From Nitrospirota bacterium (GTDB taxonomy: Bacteria; Nitrospirota; Thermodesulfovibrionia; Thermodesulfovibrionales; UBA6898), in NCBI GenBank assembly GCA_016217675.1, contig JACRHC010000055.1, forward strand, positions 1-39,937: a DNA stretch of 39,937 bases, read 5' to 3'. Each line of letters opens with the position of its first letter. Within the stretch, counting starts at the first letter, position 1. Positions 23,695-32,170 of the stretch are shown here, piece by piece. A program made the position numbers and the translations under genes. The notes beneath the pieces are model-generated. The model was not told the DNA's origin. It ran no database searches and was given only the letters and a program-made list of their open reading frames with translations.

Positions 23695-24432
23695 CTAAAA
23701 CCTGTATGCCAGACCGGCAAGCAGTGTATAATCCGCCTCTGCTTTGTTAAGCCCTGTTTTTATCCCAAAATCCATATCCATATTCTCTGTAAAGCTGTAA
23801 ATGATGCCACCCAGGAGAAACATTGGATGCACATTTGATTCCTTTTCAGGGTTCGTTTCACCGCCAATATTGCCGACTATACGCAGGTCTTTCGTAAGCG
23901 CATGCTCGCACGCAAGGGAAGAGTGCCAGATGTCGCGAAATTCTGCCCTGTTCCTTACATATCCGAAATTTATATGAAGAGTTACTGGTTCCATCTCTTT
24001 GGTTGCGATAAAGAATAAACCATAGCTTATCTTGCCGTCTCCCATGCCTTTTTTATCATTTCCGGTCGGAAATGTCACGCCCGGTTTAAGCGCAAGGCTG
24101 AGTCCTTTACTCTCAAAAAACCTCCATTTCATCTCCACTGAGGCATCCGATATACCTCTATCAGTTGTTCTGTGGCCGTCTTCACCCTTTATCCTGAGAA
24201 GCTGATACGGCATACCAACAACAAGGTCAACGTCCTCAGTTATGCCTGCTGATAATGCTGCTGCAATCTCTGTTACCGCGCTTCCGCTGTCATTAAAATA
24301 TTCGCCGTTAATCTCAAGCTGAAATTTCCCTTTTCCCTGCGTGCCTGCGTCATCCGTAATCAGTGGATGGGCTGCCAGAGCCATCCCTGCCCATAACAAT
24401 ACAACAACCATAACAACAGTTTTCTTAAACAT
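23695..24432 (-). CDS. outer-membrane beta-barrel protein (MetA-pathway transporter-like) under a cobalamin riboswitch
   Basis: A 245-residue protein with a signal peptide (cleavage near ALA-AHP, residue 20), alternating strands through the whole length and a C-terminal Phe (LLAGLAYRF), which is the usual outer-membrane barrel signal. HPLITDDAGTQGKGKFQLEINGEYF at the mature N-terminus is typical of the MetA-pathway / phenol-degradation transporter-like barrel family. It is not a TonB-dependent receptor: it is too short and has no plug. Because it is the first gene behind a cobalamin riboswitch and eight bases before cbiM, a role as a pore for cobalt (or corrinoid precursors) is a good inference. 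The start has AAAAGGAG. Confidence 0.72.
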   Translation of the reverse strand: MFKKTVVMVVVLLWAGMALAAHPLITDDAGTQGKGKFQLEINGEYFNDSGSAVTEIAAALSAGITEDVDLVVGMPYQLLRIKGEDGHRTTDRGISDASVEMKWRFFESKGLSLALKPGVTFPTGNDKKGMGDGKISYGLFFIATKEMEPVTLHINFGYVRNRAEFRDIWHSSLACEHALTKDLRIVGNIGGETNPEKESNVHPMFLLGGIIYSFTENMDMDFGIKTGLNKAEADYTLLAGLAYRF

Positions 24433-24464
24433 GTTTTCTCCTTTTCATCGAGGTTTTGGGAATT

Positions 24465-24651
24465 AGAGGTCTTCCGGCTCAGGACATTTGCAGAACCCAG
24501 AAAATTCTTTTCTCCGGGTTCTTTTTTCTACTCGCCAGCCTTCCCGTCCCGAATCATCGGGACAGTGGCTTCATCAGGCTTTCGTTTCCTTTACGGCTGC
24601 GTGACAGCAGGGGCATCTCACCCCTTTCCGCTTCTATGTTCCCTGATTTAC
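24465..24651 (-). promoter_or_regulatory. cobalamin riboswitch controlling cobalt uptake and ring-synthesis operon
   Basis: On the minus strand the order is GGAAC (24638-24642), GGTGAGATGCCCCTGCTGTC then ACGCAGCCGTAA (the conserved core), a GCCACTGTCCC ... GGGACGGGAAGGC arm, an AACCC...GGGTT hairpin and the closing GCCGGAAGACCTC. These are the conserved blocks of the cobalamin aptamer. It ends 33 bases before the ATG of the outer-membrane gene. No intrinsic terminator lies between, so translation control is more likely. The upstream cbiX-cbiC gene ends 25 bases before it. Confidence 0.92.
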
Positions 24652-24675
24652 TTTAATATCTGTGGATTCCTTAAT

Positions 24676-25692
24676 TTAACTATCCTTTCCCTCACCTCCT
24701 TCCGCCATCTTCAGGAGCGCATTTACTATCGCAACAGCAACAGGGGTGCCACCTTTTCTGGAAAGGTTCGTAATAAACGGGAACTGCTGGGCCGCAAGCA
24801 GTGCCTTTGACTCAAGCGCCTTCACAAAACCTACAGGTACGCCCACAACGAGAAGATCGTGATGCGTAATGCGTGAGGCGTAATGCGGATCATTCAGCAA
24901 CTCGATCACTTTTAAAAGCGCGGTAGGCGCATTTCCGACAGCAATAATGCCGATGTTTTCAGCAAGCCCTTTTTCCATCGCAATTTCCGAGCGGGTCCGT
25001 CCGGTCTCCTCAGATATCTTCACAACCTCTTCATCTGAAATGTTGCAGATCACCTTCCCGCCCCACTTACTCATGAGCTTCTTGTTGATGCCTGCCCTTA
25101 CCATCTCTATATCGGTCAGGATATTTTTACCTGCCCTGATCGCTTTGATGCCCGCCTTTATTGCATCCGGATGGAACGTGAGACTGTTTTTAAATTCAAA
25201 ATCGGCTGTAGAGTGAATCACCCTCTTTATGACCGGCAACTGCTCAGCAGGCAACTCACTCAGGTCAGTCTCTTCAGAGATGATCTCGAAGCTCCGTTTT
25301 TCTATATCGAGCGGAACAGCGAACTTTGCACTCTGTATGCGTTCTATCACAATATCCACAAGTTTGCTATGCACCCCGAGAGGTTCAGTATAAACCAATT
25401 CCACATCAGGAAACAGGCTGCGCGCTTCGTCAATTATTCCGGGGATGTCCTTTGTAACATGCATGCCTGAACTCAGAAAGTAGGGATGGGCTATGATCCT
25501 TGTTGCCCCGTCTTCAACGCTCTGCCGGATTGCAGTTATAATGTCCGGCTTGCCAAATTCGAGATATGCTGACCGTACGCACGTGGATGAACAATCAGGG
25601 TGGATCGTGTTATGCAGCAGTCTGCCGACAATATCTATGTTGTTTGCCTCCCTTTTTGGGCTTCCGTGTCCGATAAGTATGATATGTTCCAT
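24676..25692 (-). CDS. CbiX-CbiC fusion: sirohydrochlorin cobaltochelatase / cobalt-precorrin-8 methylmutase
   Basis: A 338-residue fused enzyme. Residues 1-123 form a short CbiX: LIGHGSPKREAN with His9, and IIAHPYFLSSGMHVTKDIP with His69/His78, the metal ligands of the small chelatase. Residues from about 130 are CbiC, the methylmutase that moves the C11 methyl group to C12: IEKRSFEIISEETD, VIKRVIHSTADFEF (catalytic His160), and GNAPTALLKVIELL ... PVGFVKALESKALL. The domains act at the first and a late step of the ring pathway. A GTAATGCGT-type repeat (24859-24887, encoding HYASRITHH) lies in a loop of CbiC. It is the last gene of the bzaF-cobU operon. Confidence 0.9.
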   Translation of the reverse strand: MEHIILIGHGSPKREANNIDIVGRLLHNTIHPDCSSTCVRSAYLEFGKPDIITAIRQSVEDGATRIIAHPYFLSSGMHVTKDIPGIIDEARSLFPDVELVYTEPLGVHSKLVDIVIERIQSAKFAVPLDIEKRSFEIISEETDLSELPAEQLPVIKRVIHSTADFEFKNSLTFHPDAIKAGIKAIRAGKNILTDIEMVRAGINKKLMSKWGGKVICNISDEEVVKISEETGRTRSEIAMEKGLAENIGIIAVGNAPTALLKVIELLNDPHYASRITHHDLLVVGVPVGFVKALESKALLAAQQFPFITNLSRKGGTPVAVAIVNALLKMAEGGEGKDS

Positions 25693-25700
25693 CTGTCTTA

Positions 25701-27104
25701 TTACCTTTCATCCTTGCAAGAATAGATAAATGCCTCTGCTATAGTCTGATTGCTTCCGAAGTGGAGGTGGATGTAGCTGGCGAGGGTTCTTTTATACGTA
25801 AACCCCTCTGCCGAAAGTGAATCTCCTGATCCGTTCTTTACGGAATAGGAGCGCGCTATCCCCTGATCCTGACCTTCCATAATCTCAGAATAGTGGAATT
25901 CATGCCCCCTTGCAACTTCATTACTGCTGCCGAGAAGGCAGTCTCTGGTCAGACCTATCTCACGATACCCAAGGCGTGACCTGCCTTTTTTCATTACCGT
26001 CTCAAAGGGGAAAACCCCGGCCATCTCATATCTCTCATGTTCGGTTTTCCATATACCTTTTGACAGATACATCAGCCCGCCGCACTCCGCATATATTGTC
26101 CTATCTGATTCCGCAAAATCCCTGATTGCCATGAGCATGGAACTGTTTCGGGAGAGCTGTTCAGCATGAAGCTCTGGATATCCGCCGCCGATATAGATAC
26201 CGTCTATATTGGCAGGCAGCTGAGTGTCCTTAAGAGGGCTGAAGAAGACCAGCTCTGCGCCTGCCTCTCTCAGGAGATCAAGATTATCTTCGTAATAAAA
26301 GCAGAAGGCCCTGTCACGGGCAACTGCAATACGGCATGTCGCAAGGAGCACGTCGCAAGGGGCAAGGGACTGCTCCCTGCAATCTGTTTGTCCTGACGCC
26401 GGGCGACTGACATACGATCCGGGCCTTGCTATGCTATCGACATCTATATATTTCAACACCGCATCCGCAAGTCTTTCGATATTATCATCAGAAATAGGAT
26501 TATCCTCAGCTGTTGTTAAGCCAAGGTGCCTGTGAGGTATCTCAAAGTTCAGATCCCTCGGCAGATAGCCCAGAACCGGCATATCCATAATACTTTCCTT
26601 AAGGCGGTTAAAGTGGTTTTCCGATGCAACGCGGTTAAAGATAACGCCGGCGAAAGAGATTCCCGGGATTGGGGTTTGGGGGTTGGCTTCAGTACCCATA
26701 CCTAATCCCCAGTCCCTAATACCTTTTACCACCGCCCCTGCAGTTTCTGCCATGCCGTAGGCATCAACAACAAGGACAATCGGAATCCCCAAACATCCGG
26801 CGAGTGCAGCAGTACTGAGGCTTCCGTCATAAAGCCCCATTACACCTTCGACCACAGAAATATCTGCACCATACGAATACCTGCTGAAACAGCTTCTCAC
26901 ATAATCCTCTCCGCAGATCCAGAGGTCGAGATTTCGTGAAGGTTTGTCAGTGACAAGCCTGTGAAGGCCCGTGTCAATAAAGTCAGGGCCTGCCTTAAAA
27001 GGCTGCACAATCAGTCCCTTTTTCTTCAGGGCAGCCATCAACCCGAGTGTTACGGTCGTCTTGCCGCATCCGCTATGAGTGCCCGCAACTATGATGCCCG
27101 GCAT
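25701..27104 (-). CDS. cbiA: CbiA, cobyrinate a,c-diamide synthase
   Basis: A 467-residue glutamine-dependent amidase. P-loop GTHSGCGKTTVTLGLM begins at residue 7; VVEGVMGLYDG is the dethiobiotin-synthetase-like Mg site; ECGGLMYLSKGI carries the glutaminase cysteine and GHEFHYSEI the catalytic histidine region. It amidates the a and c carboxylates of the ring. Two in-frame repeats are embedded: about 26665-26723 (GATTGGGGTT type) and 26338-26371 (GTCGCAAGG type), both outside conserved blocks. It overlaps cobD by 16 bases. The other family member in this window (2749-4269) belongs to the dsr cluster. Confidence 0.94.
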   Translation of the reverse strand: MPGIIVAGTHSGCGKTTVTLGLMAALKKKGLIVQPFKAGPDFIDTGLHRLVTDKPSRNLDLWICGEDYVRSCFSRYSYGADISVVEGVMGLYDGSLSTAALAGCLGIPIVLVVDAYGMAETAGAVVKGIRDWGLGMGTEANPQTPIPGISFAGVIFNRVASENHFNRLKESIMDMPVLGYLPRDLNFEIPHRHLGLTTAEDNPISDDNIERLADAVLKYIDVDSIARPGSYVSRPASGQTDCREQSLAPCDVLLATCRIAVARDRAFCFYYEDNLDLLREAGAELVFFSPLKDTQLPANIDGIYIGGGYPELHAEQLSRNSSMLMAIRDFAESDRTIYAECGGLMYLSKGIWKTEHERYEMAGVFPFETVMKKGRSRLGYREIGLTRDCLLGSSNEVARGHEFHYSEIMEGQDQGIARSYSVKNGSGDSLSAEGFTYKRTLASYIHLHFGSNQTIAEAFIYSCKDER

Positions 27105-28150
27105 AATTCCGACAACTCCTTCAGCAGGATTCTGTTTTCTGTTCTTGAACGGACCGCAATTCTAAGGTATGTTTCGCTGAGGCCATCGAAGTTGGAGCAG
27201 TCCCTCAAAAGAATTCCCTTTTTTGAGAGGCTGCGTATCACCCTTTGAGCATTATCCATCCAAATCAGATAGTAGTTTGCGCTTGAAGGAATGTATTTTA
27301 TTGAAAGTCTGTCAAAGCCCGCCTCAAGGTACTGCTTTTCACGACATATCATTCCAAGCGATTTTGCCTGATAGGCCCTGTCATCAAGCACAGTTCTGCC
27401 GACGGCGTCAGCAATACAGTTTACGGTCCAGGGCTCTTTCTGCATCTTCACCATCTGTGCCAATTTCGGCTGGAATACGCCAAACCCGATCCTGAGTCCG
27501 GCAAGCGCATAGAACTTGGTCATGGACCTGAGCACAATCAGATACGGATTCCTGCTGACATGTTTTATCACAGTCTCATCCGGACAGAAATCCATAAATG
27601 CCTCATCAACAACAAGATAACATCCAAGCTCCTGAGCCGCAGCCGCGATCTTCAGAACATCTTTTTTCTTTAAAAGCCTGCCTGTAGGATTGTTAGGATT
27701 GCAGAGGAAAGCAAGATTACAGCCTTTCATATATCCGATAAAGGCATCCGCGTTAATATCAAAGTTGTTTTCTGCCTTCAACAGCTGACAGCTGACCACT
27801 GACGGCTGATTGCTCTTGCATGCCCTTTCGTACTCGGAAAATGTTGGTGCAGTAACCAGCACCCTTTTCGGCTTCAGTACCCTCGGAATAAGGTATATAA
27901 GCTCAGTGCTTCCATTACCGCAGATCACTGATTCTGCTGAGACACCATAGTGCCGTGCAATACAGGAGGCAAGCGAGTCTGCAAGAGGTTCAGGATAGTG
28001 GGGCAGAAGACTGATAGCCTTCTTTATTGCAGCAACTGCAGTCTTAGGCACCCCAAGAGGATTAATTGAGGCGCTGAAATCCATGATCTCATTCAGCGGC
28101 ATGCCAGTCATCTTTGAGGCGTTATGAATATTTCCGCCGTGTCTTGTCAT
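27089..28150 (-). CDS. cobD: CobD, L-threonine-O-3-phosphate decarboxylase (HisC-like fold)
   Basis: A 353-residue PLP enzyme of the aminotransferase class I/II fold. MTRHGGNIHNASKMTG and MDFSASINPLGVP are the CobD-type start (as opposed to HisC), NPNNPTGRLL and VVDEAFMDFCPDE follow, and SMTKFYALAGLRIGF holds the PLP lysine. It makes aminopropanol phosphate for the corrinoid side chain; its partner CbiB is next, in ATGA overlap. A GCTGACAGC-type repeat (27781-27811, encoding QPSVVSCQ) is in frame between two conserved blocks. Confidence 0.9.
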   Translation of the reverse strand: MTRHGGNIHNASKMTGMPLNEIMDFSASINPLGVPKTAVAAIKKAISLLPHYPEPLADSLASCIARHYGVSAESVICGNGSTELIYLIPRVLKPKRVLVTAPTFSEYERACKSNQPSVVSCQLLKAENNFDINADAFIGYMKGCNLAFLCNPNNPTGRLLKKKDVLKIAAAAQELGCYLVVDEAFMDFCPDETVIKHVSRNPYLIVLRSMTKFYALAGLRIGFGVFQPKLAQMVKMQKEPWTVNCIADAVGRTVLDDRAYQAKSLGMICREKQYLEAGFDRLSIKYIPSSANYYLIWMDNAQRVIRSLSKKGILLRDCSNFDGLSETYLRIAVRSRTENRILLKELSELCRAS

Positions 28151-29127
28151 GGTAGCTTTCTCATTAGTTCAAGGATAACTGCAGCAGTCATTACAGATAA
28201 AACTGAGGCCGTAATAACAATATAACCGGTCTTCTCTGAGGCTGGAAGATAGTCTTCATTCCTGACATCTCCGATATAGGGCTTTTCAATAAGCAGCCCT
28301 CCGTATGCTGAAGGCCCTCCGAGCCTGACGCCGAGCGCGCCTGCCATAGCAGCCTCAGGCACGCCGCTGTTGGGGCTTGTATGATTTCTGCTGTCGCGAA
28401 GCATAACGTCCATTGCATGTCCGGCAGCAGAAAAAGACCTCTGAACAATGCATGACGATATCACTACAAGAAGTCCGGATAATCTGGAGGGGATATAATT
28501 GGCGATATCGTCAAGCCTTGCAGCGGCCCAACCGAATTGGATATATCTCTCGTTCTTATACCCGACCATTGAATCCAGTGTATTGATTGCCTTATATGCA
28601 ATCGCAAGAGGCAGACCTCCAATCGCAAGATAGAAAATCGGTGCAATTACGCCGTCAGAGAGGTTTTCGGCAAGCGTCTCGATGGTTGCCCGTAATACTC
28701 CATCTTCAGTTAGGTCTGCCGTATCGCGTCCGACAATCATGCTCAGATGCTTTCTGGCATCATCAAGCATGCCAGCCTTTACCGAATTGATCACCTGTTT
28801 CGCTGAGAAGACAAGTTCCCGAAGGGCAATGGTTGTTCCGATAAGGTATATCAGGGCTGCCTTGCTGATGATCAGAAGAAAGCCTGACGTTGCCTGTCGA
28901 AGCAGCACTATTACCAGAAATGCAATTAGTGCTGACGGAATCACGATAACAGCAAGAAGCATTATCCCCCCAACTTTTTCCCCTCTTCCGCCAAATATAG
29001 CACGCAAAAGCTTTTCAGCATGTGCAATCGCCTTACCTATGATCCTGACAGGATGGGGCAGCCATCGAGGGTCTCCTATTACGAGGTCCAGAATAAATGC
29101 AAGAACAAGTTCGAGAGGTCCTATCAC
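28147..29127 (-). CDS. cbiB: CbiB, adenosylcobinamide-phosphate synthase
   Basis: A 326-residue membrane enzyme that attaches aminopropanol phosphate to cobyric acid. LELVLAFILDLVIGDPRWLPHPVRIIGKAI is the family N-terminus; RDTADLTEDGVLRATIETLAENLSDGVIAPIFY and SPNSGVPEAAMAGALGVRLGG are hallmark loops. About five hydrophobic segments are visible. It starts with GTG 29127 overlapping the cobQ stop, with GGAGG about eleven bases upstream, and ends in ATGA overlap with cobD. Length and order are normal. Confidence 0.95.
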   Translation of the reverse strand: MIGPLELVLAFILDLVIGDPRWLPHPVRIIGKAIAHAEKLLRAIFGGRGEKVGGIMLLAVIVIPSALIAFLVIVLLRQATSGFLLIISKAALIYLIGTTIALRELVFSAKQVINSVKAGMLDDARKHLSMIVGRDTADLTEDGVLRATIETLAENLSDGVIAPIFYLAIGGLPLAIAYKAINTLDSMVGYKNERYIQFGWAAARLDDIANYIPSRLSGLLVVISSCIVQRSFSAAGHAMDVMLRDSRNHTSPNSGVPEAAMAGALGVRLGGPSAYGGLLIEKPYIGDVRNEDYLPASEKTGYIVITASVLSVMTAAVILELMRKLP

Positions 29128-30632
29128 AGGGTTAAGATCCTCCTGACGAATTCCATATCGATATTCTCTTTGACCATGGCGGCAAGATTATCCAATGCCC
29201 TTTCCTTCATTCCCGTATAGTCGACCGAAACCGGCAGGACAGGCAGGCCCTTCTTCTCCCTGATCCGGTTGATCAGATCACGCCTGAATTCATTGTTGTC
29301 AAATATGCCGTGCAGATAGGTGCCCCAACAGTTTTTGTTGGCTGAACCGTCAAAAAGAGGTGATGAGTTATGAGTGACGGGTGATGAGCCCGAAAATAAT
29401 CTCTTTATTCTGAACAGACCGATGTCGCCAGAGCTCCTGCCCATATGTATTTCATAGCCTTTTAAAGGCTGATCGCTGATCGCTTTTATCATCTCTGCCT
29501 CTACCTGACAGGTGATCTTTTCTTTTTCAAAGACGGTCTCAATATTAAGAAGCCCGAGGCCTTCTACTTCTGCGTGCGTGCTTTCTGCGTGATATGGATC
29601 GAGGATCCTGTTGCCTAACATCTGATATCCTCCGCACATGCCCATAACATCAATGCCCTTCGCAAATGCCCTGCCTATACTCTGATCAAGGTTTTGCTTC
29701 TTCAGAAGCAGCAGATCTTTTACCGTATTTTTCGTTCCTGGGATAATAACCATATCTGCATTTTCGATTTCAACAGGATTGGTGGAATAAACAAGCTCAA
29801 CATCAGGTTCCTGTGCAAGCGGATCAAAGTCTGTAAAGTTGGAGATATATTTCAGCCTGACTATGACAATTTTGAGCTCTCTTGACCCCTGACCCCTGCA
29901 CCTTGACCCTTGCGACAGGGCCATACCGTCTTCTTCAGGAAGCCCCAGATCATGGACATAGGGAAGCACACCGATAACCGGTTTCCCGGTCCGGTCCTGT
30001 ATCATCTGAAGCCCTGGCCTGAGAATCTCCATATCACCCCGGAACTTGTTGATAATGAACCCCTTGATATGTCTGCTGTCCCTGCCGAGGAGTTTTACGG
30101 TACCGAAGAGGGAAGCAAACACACCGCCCTTATCGATATCGCCGACAAGCAGCACAGGCGCTTTTGCCATCTTTGCAGCAGACATATTCACAATATCAAC
30201 ATCCATGAGATTAATCTCTGCAGGGCTTCCTGCGCCTTCCATGATAATCAGGTCATAAGCCTTCGCGAGCTTCTCATACGATGTAGTTACTGCCTTCCAT
30301 GCTTCTTTCTTGAAGGTATAGTATTCCTGCGCCTTCATATAACGAAATGCCCTGCCATGGATGATCACCTGAGAGCCCATCTCGCCTGAGGCCTTAAGAA
30401 GTATTGGGTTCATGTCGACCGCCGGCATTACCCTTGCCGCCTCTGCCTGCAGAGCCTGGGCCCTGCCGATCTCGCCTCCTTCAGCTGTTATAAAGGAATT
30501 AAGCGCCATGTTCTGCGCCTTGAATGGGGCGACCTTTACTCCTTCGTCGGCAAAGATCCTGCAGAATGCCGCTGCTATCAGACTCTTGCCTGCACCTGAA
30601 CCGGTCCCCTGTATCATTAGTGCCTTAGCCAT
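29124..30632 (-). CDS. cobQ: CobQ/CbiP, cobyric acid synthase
   Basis: A 502-residue amidotransferase. The N-terminal MAKALMIQGTGSGAGKSLIAAAFCRIFADEGV, APFKAQNMALNSF and GAGSPAEINL are diagnostic, and GMCGGYQMLGNRI has the glutaminase cysteine. It amidates the b, d, e and g carboxylates. Two repeats are in frame: about 29883-29920 (TGACCCCTGACCCC type, giving SRCRGQGSR) and 29361-29388 (GTGATGAG type, giving PVTHNSSP). No clear ribosome binding site precedes its ATG; the 57-base gap upstream contains a further TATCAGTTATCAGTGAATAG-like repeat. Confidence 0.95.
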   Translation of the reverse strand: MAKALMIQGTGSGAGKSLIAAAFCRIFADEGVKVAPFKAQNMALNSFITAEGGEIGRAQALQAEAARVMPAVDMNPILLKASGEMGSQVIIHGRAFRYMKAQEYYTFKKEAWKAVTTSYEKLAKAYDLIIMEGAGSPAEINLMDVDIVNMSAAKMAKAPVLLVGDIDKGGVFASLFGTVKLLGRDSRHIKGFIINKFRGDMEILRPGLQMIQDRTGKPVIGVLPYVHDLGLPEEDGMALSQGSRCRGQGSRELKIVIVRLKYISNFTDFDPLAQEPDVELVYSTNPVEIENADMVIIPGTKNTVKDLLLLKKQNLDQSIGRAFAKGIDVMGMCGGYQMLGNRILDPYHAESTHAEVEGLGLLNIETVFEKEKITCQVEAEMIKAISDQPLKGYEIHMGRSSGDIGLFRIKRLFSGSSPVTHNSSPLFDGSANKNCWGTYLHGIFDNNEFRRDLINRIREKKGLPVLPVSVDYTGMKERALDNLAAMVKENIDMEFVRRILTL

Positions 30633-30689
30633 GGAGACAGCTATCAGTTATCAGTGAATAGTGATCAGAAAAGACAAACAAAGAAAAGT

Positions 30690-31379
30690 TCACCTAAACA
30701 TGCCTCCATTCAGTAATTTAACAACAGGATATTTATCCCAGAACTCGATAATATTCACAGCAGCATAATCCTGTTCTATCCTGAAGATATTTTCGAAAGG
30801 TATACCGAGGACATGGCAGAGTATTATCCTGTTGACCCCGCCATGCGCAACAACAGCGATGCATTCACCGTCATGGCCTGACAGTATCTTATCCAGTGCC
30901 TTTATCGCCCGCTCTTTTACCTCAAGCGTGCTCTCACCGTCCACAGGGCTATATTTCAGCGGATTGCCTGCCCATGCATTGAATTCTTCAGGATACTGCT
31001 CCCTGATCTCTGTAAAGGACATGCCTTCCCAGATGCCGAAGCTCCGTTCCCTGAGCTCAGGGACCTCAATAGGTACAATGCCGTGAGGGGTAGCAATAAT
31101 CTCTCCGCTTTTGACTGCCCTGCCCAGATCAGATGTATAGACAGCCTTCAGCCTGTCAGAAATCCCGGACAGGGTCGCCTGCGTGCCATGGACATCCTTT
31201 AGATAACTCATATGTTTTGAAGACGAGGTGCCTCTTACATGTGCGGCCACAAACGCAGATGTCTTTTCAACCTGACGTATGCCGTTTTCGGACAGAGGCA
31301 CATCAATGCTGCCTTTGTAGCGTTTCGTCTCGCTGCCTTCGGTTTCGCCGTGTCTTATGAGATAGAGTGTCGTAACCAT
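30690..31379 (-). CDS. cobC: CobC-like alpha-ribazole phosphatase (histidine phosphatase superfamily)
   Basis: A 229-residue histidine phosphatase. LYLIRHGETEG carries the nucleophilic His (residue 9), IDVPLSENGIRQVEKT follows, and IAVVAHGGVNRIILCHVLG gives the second catalytic His. In the cobalamin nucleotide-loop pathway CobC removes the phosphate of alpha-ribazole phosphate or of adenosylcobalamin phosphate. Its start overlaps cobS by 25 bases. A general sugar phosphatase would look similar; the operon position makes CobC likely. Confidence 0.88.
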   Translation of the reverse strand: MVTTLYLIRHGETEGSETKRYKGSIDVPLSENGIRQVEKTSAFVAAHVRGTSSSKHMSYLKDVHGTQATLSGISDRLKAVYTSDLGRAVKSGEIIATPHGIVPIEVPELRERSFGIWEGMSFTEIREQYPEEFNAWAGNPLKYSPVDGESTLEVKERAIKALDKILSGHDGECIAVVAHGGVNRIILCHVLGIPFENIFRIEQDYAAVNIIEFWDKYPVVKLLNGGMFR

Positions 31380-32170
31380 ATATATGCCGCCATCAAAAAG
31401 ATTATCTCTGAAGCCTCGCTCAGGGCGCCGAGCGTATCACCGGTCATGCCGTTGAACTTTTTTCTGAAGAACTGAACCGCTAAAACAGATAAAAGGTATT
31501 GCGATACAACAAGCAGAACAAAAAGAAACGCATAGCCTGCATGGAATCTGTCCTGCAGAACCGAAAAAAATGAGACTACAAAAAGAATTAACAGGACCAG
31601 AGTCGATCCTGTCAGATGACCTGTCCTGATGTTATCGATAAATATCCTTCCGAGGCCGTCCTTTCGCGCAGAGCCGGAATGCAGCATTGCAGGGACTGTC
31701 ACCCATTTCGAAAATACGGTCATCATAAATATGGTTACAAGGAAAAAAGAAAGCCCGACAGCGTGGAAAAGACTGTTCAGGAGCAGAAATTTAAGCAGAA
31801 GCGACATCACGATTGCTGTGGCCCCTGATGCGCCTATGGTGCTGTCTTTCATAACCAGCAGACGTTTTTCGATATCTGCTGCAGCGTTGCCGGAAGATTT
31901 CACGGACAGGGCATCAGCAGTATCTGCAAGACCGTCCAGATCAAAACCCCCGTTTGAAATAATATGCGCAAGAAGCACCAAACCGCAGACGACTGCTGCG
32001 TCGAAAAAACGGATCATCAAAGCAGCTGTCAATGTCATCATCAGCCCCTGACATGCGCCTGCAGCCGGAAAAAAGACGGTCGAGCCGACCATATCCTCTT
32101 CTGATACATCGCCTTTCACCTTTACCGGTATTATGGTCAGAAACTGTATTGCCAGCAGCATTTTCTTCAT
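31355..32170 (-). CDS. cobS: CobS, adenosylcobalamin-phosphate synthase
   Basis: A 271-residue membrane enzyme that joins alpha-ribazole to adenosylcobinamide-GDP. KKMLLAIQFLTIIPV is the family start; LAHIISNGGFDLDGLADTADALSVKSS and LLVMKDSTIGASGATAIVMSL hold the metal-binding Asp residues. About six hydrophobic segments are visible. It overlaps cobT by one base (TAATG). Nothing unusual in frame or length. Confidence 0.95.
   Translation of the reverse strand: MKKMLLAIQFLTIIPVKVKGDVSEEDMVGSTVFFPAAGACQGLMMTLTAALMIRFFDAAVVCGLVLLAHIISNGGFDLDGLADTADALSVKSSGNAAADIEKRLLVMKDSTIGASGATAIVMSLLLKFLLLNSLFHAVGLSFFLVTIFMMTVFSKWVTVPAMLHSGSARKDGLGRIFIDNIRTGHLTGSTLVLLILFVVSFFSVLQDRFHAGYAFLFVLLVVSQYLLSVLAVQFFRKKFNGMTGDTLGALSEASEIIFLMAAYIWLRHSIS

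Noticed and set aside
23695..24432. BtuB-type TonB-dependent receptor for B12
   Set aside because: The protein is far too short, and neither a plug domain nor a TonB box is visible.
24456..24656. Small plus-strand protein in the riboswitch region
   Set aside because: The stretch is explained by the minus-strand cobalamin aptamer, and the frame lacks a ribosome binding site.
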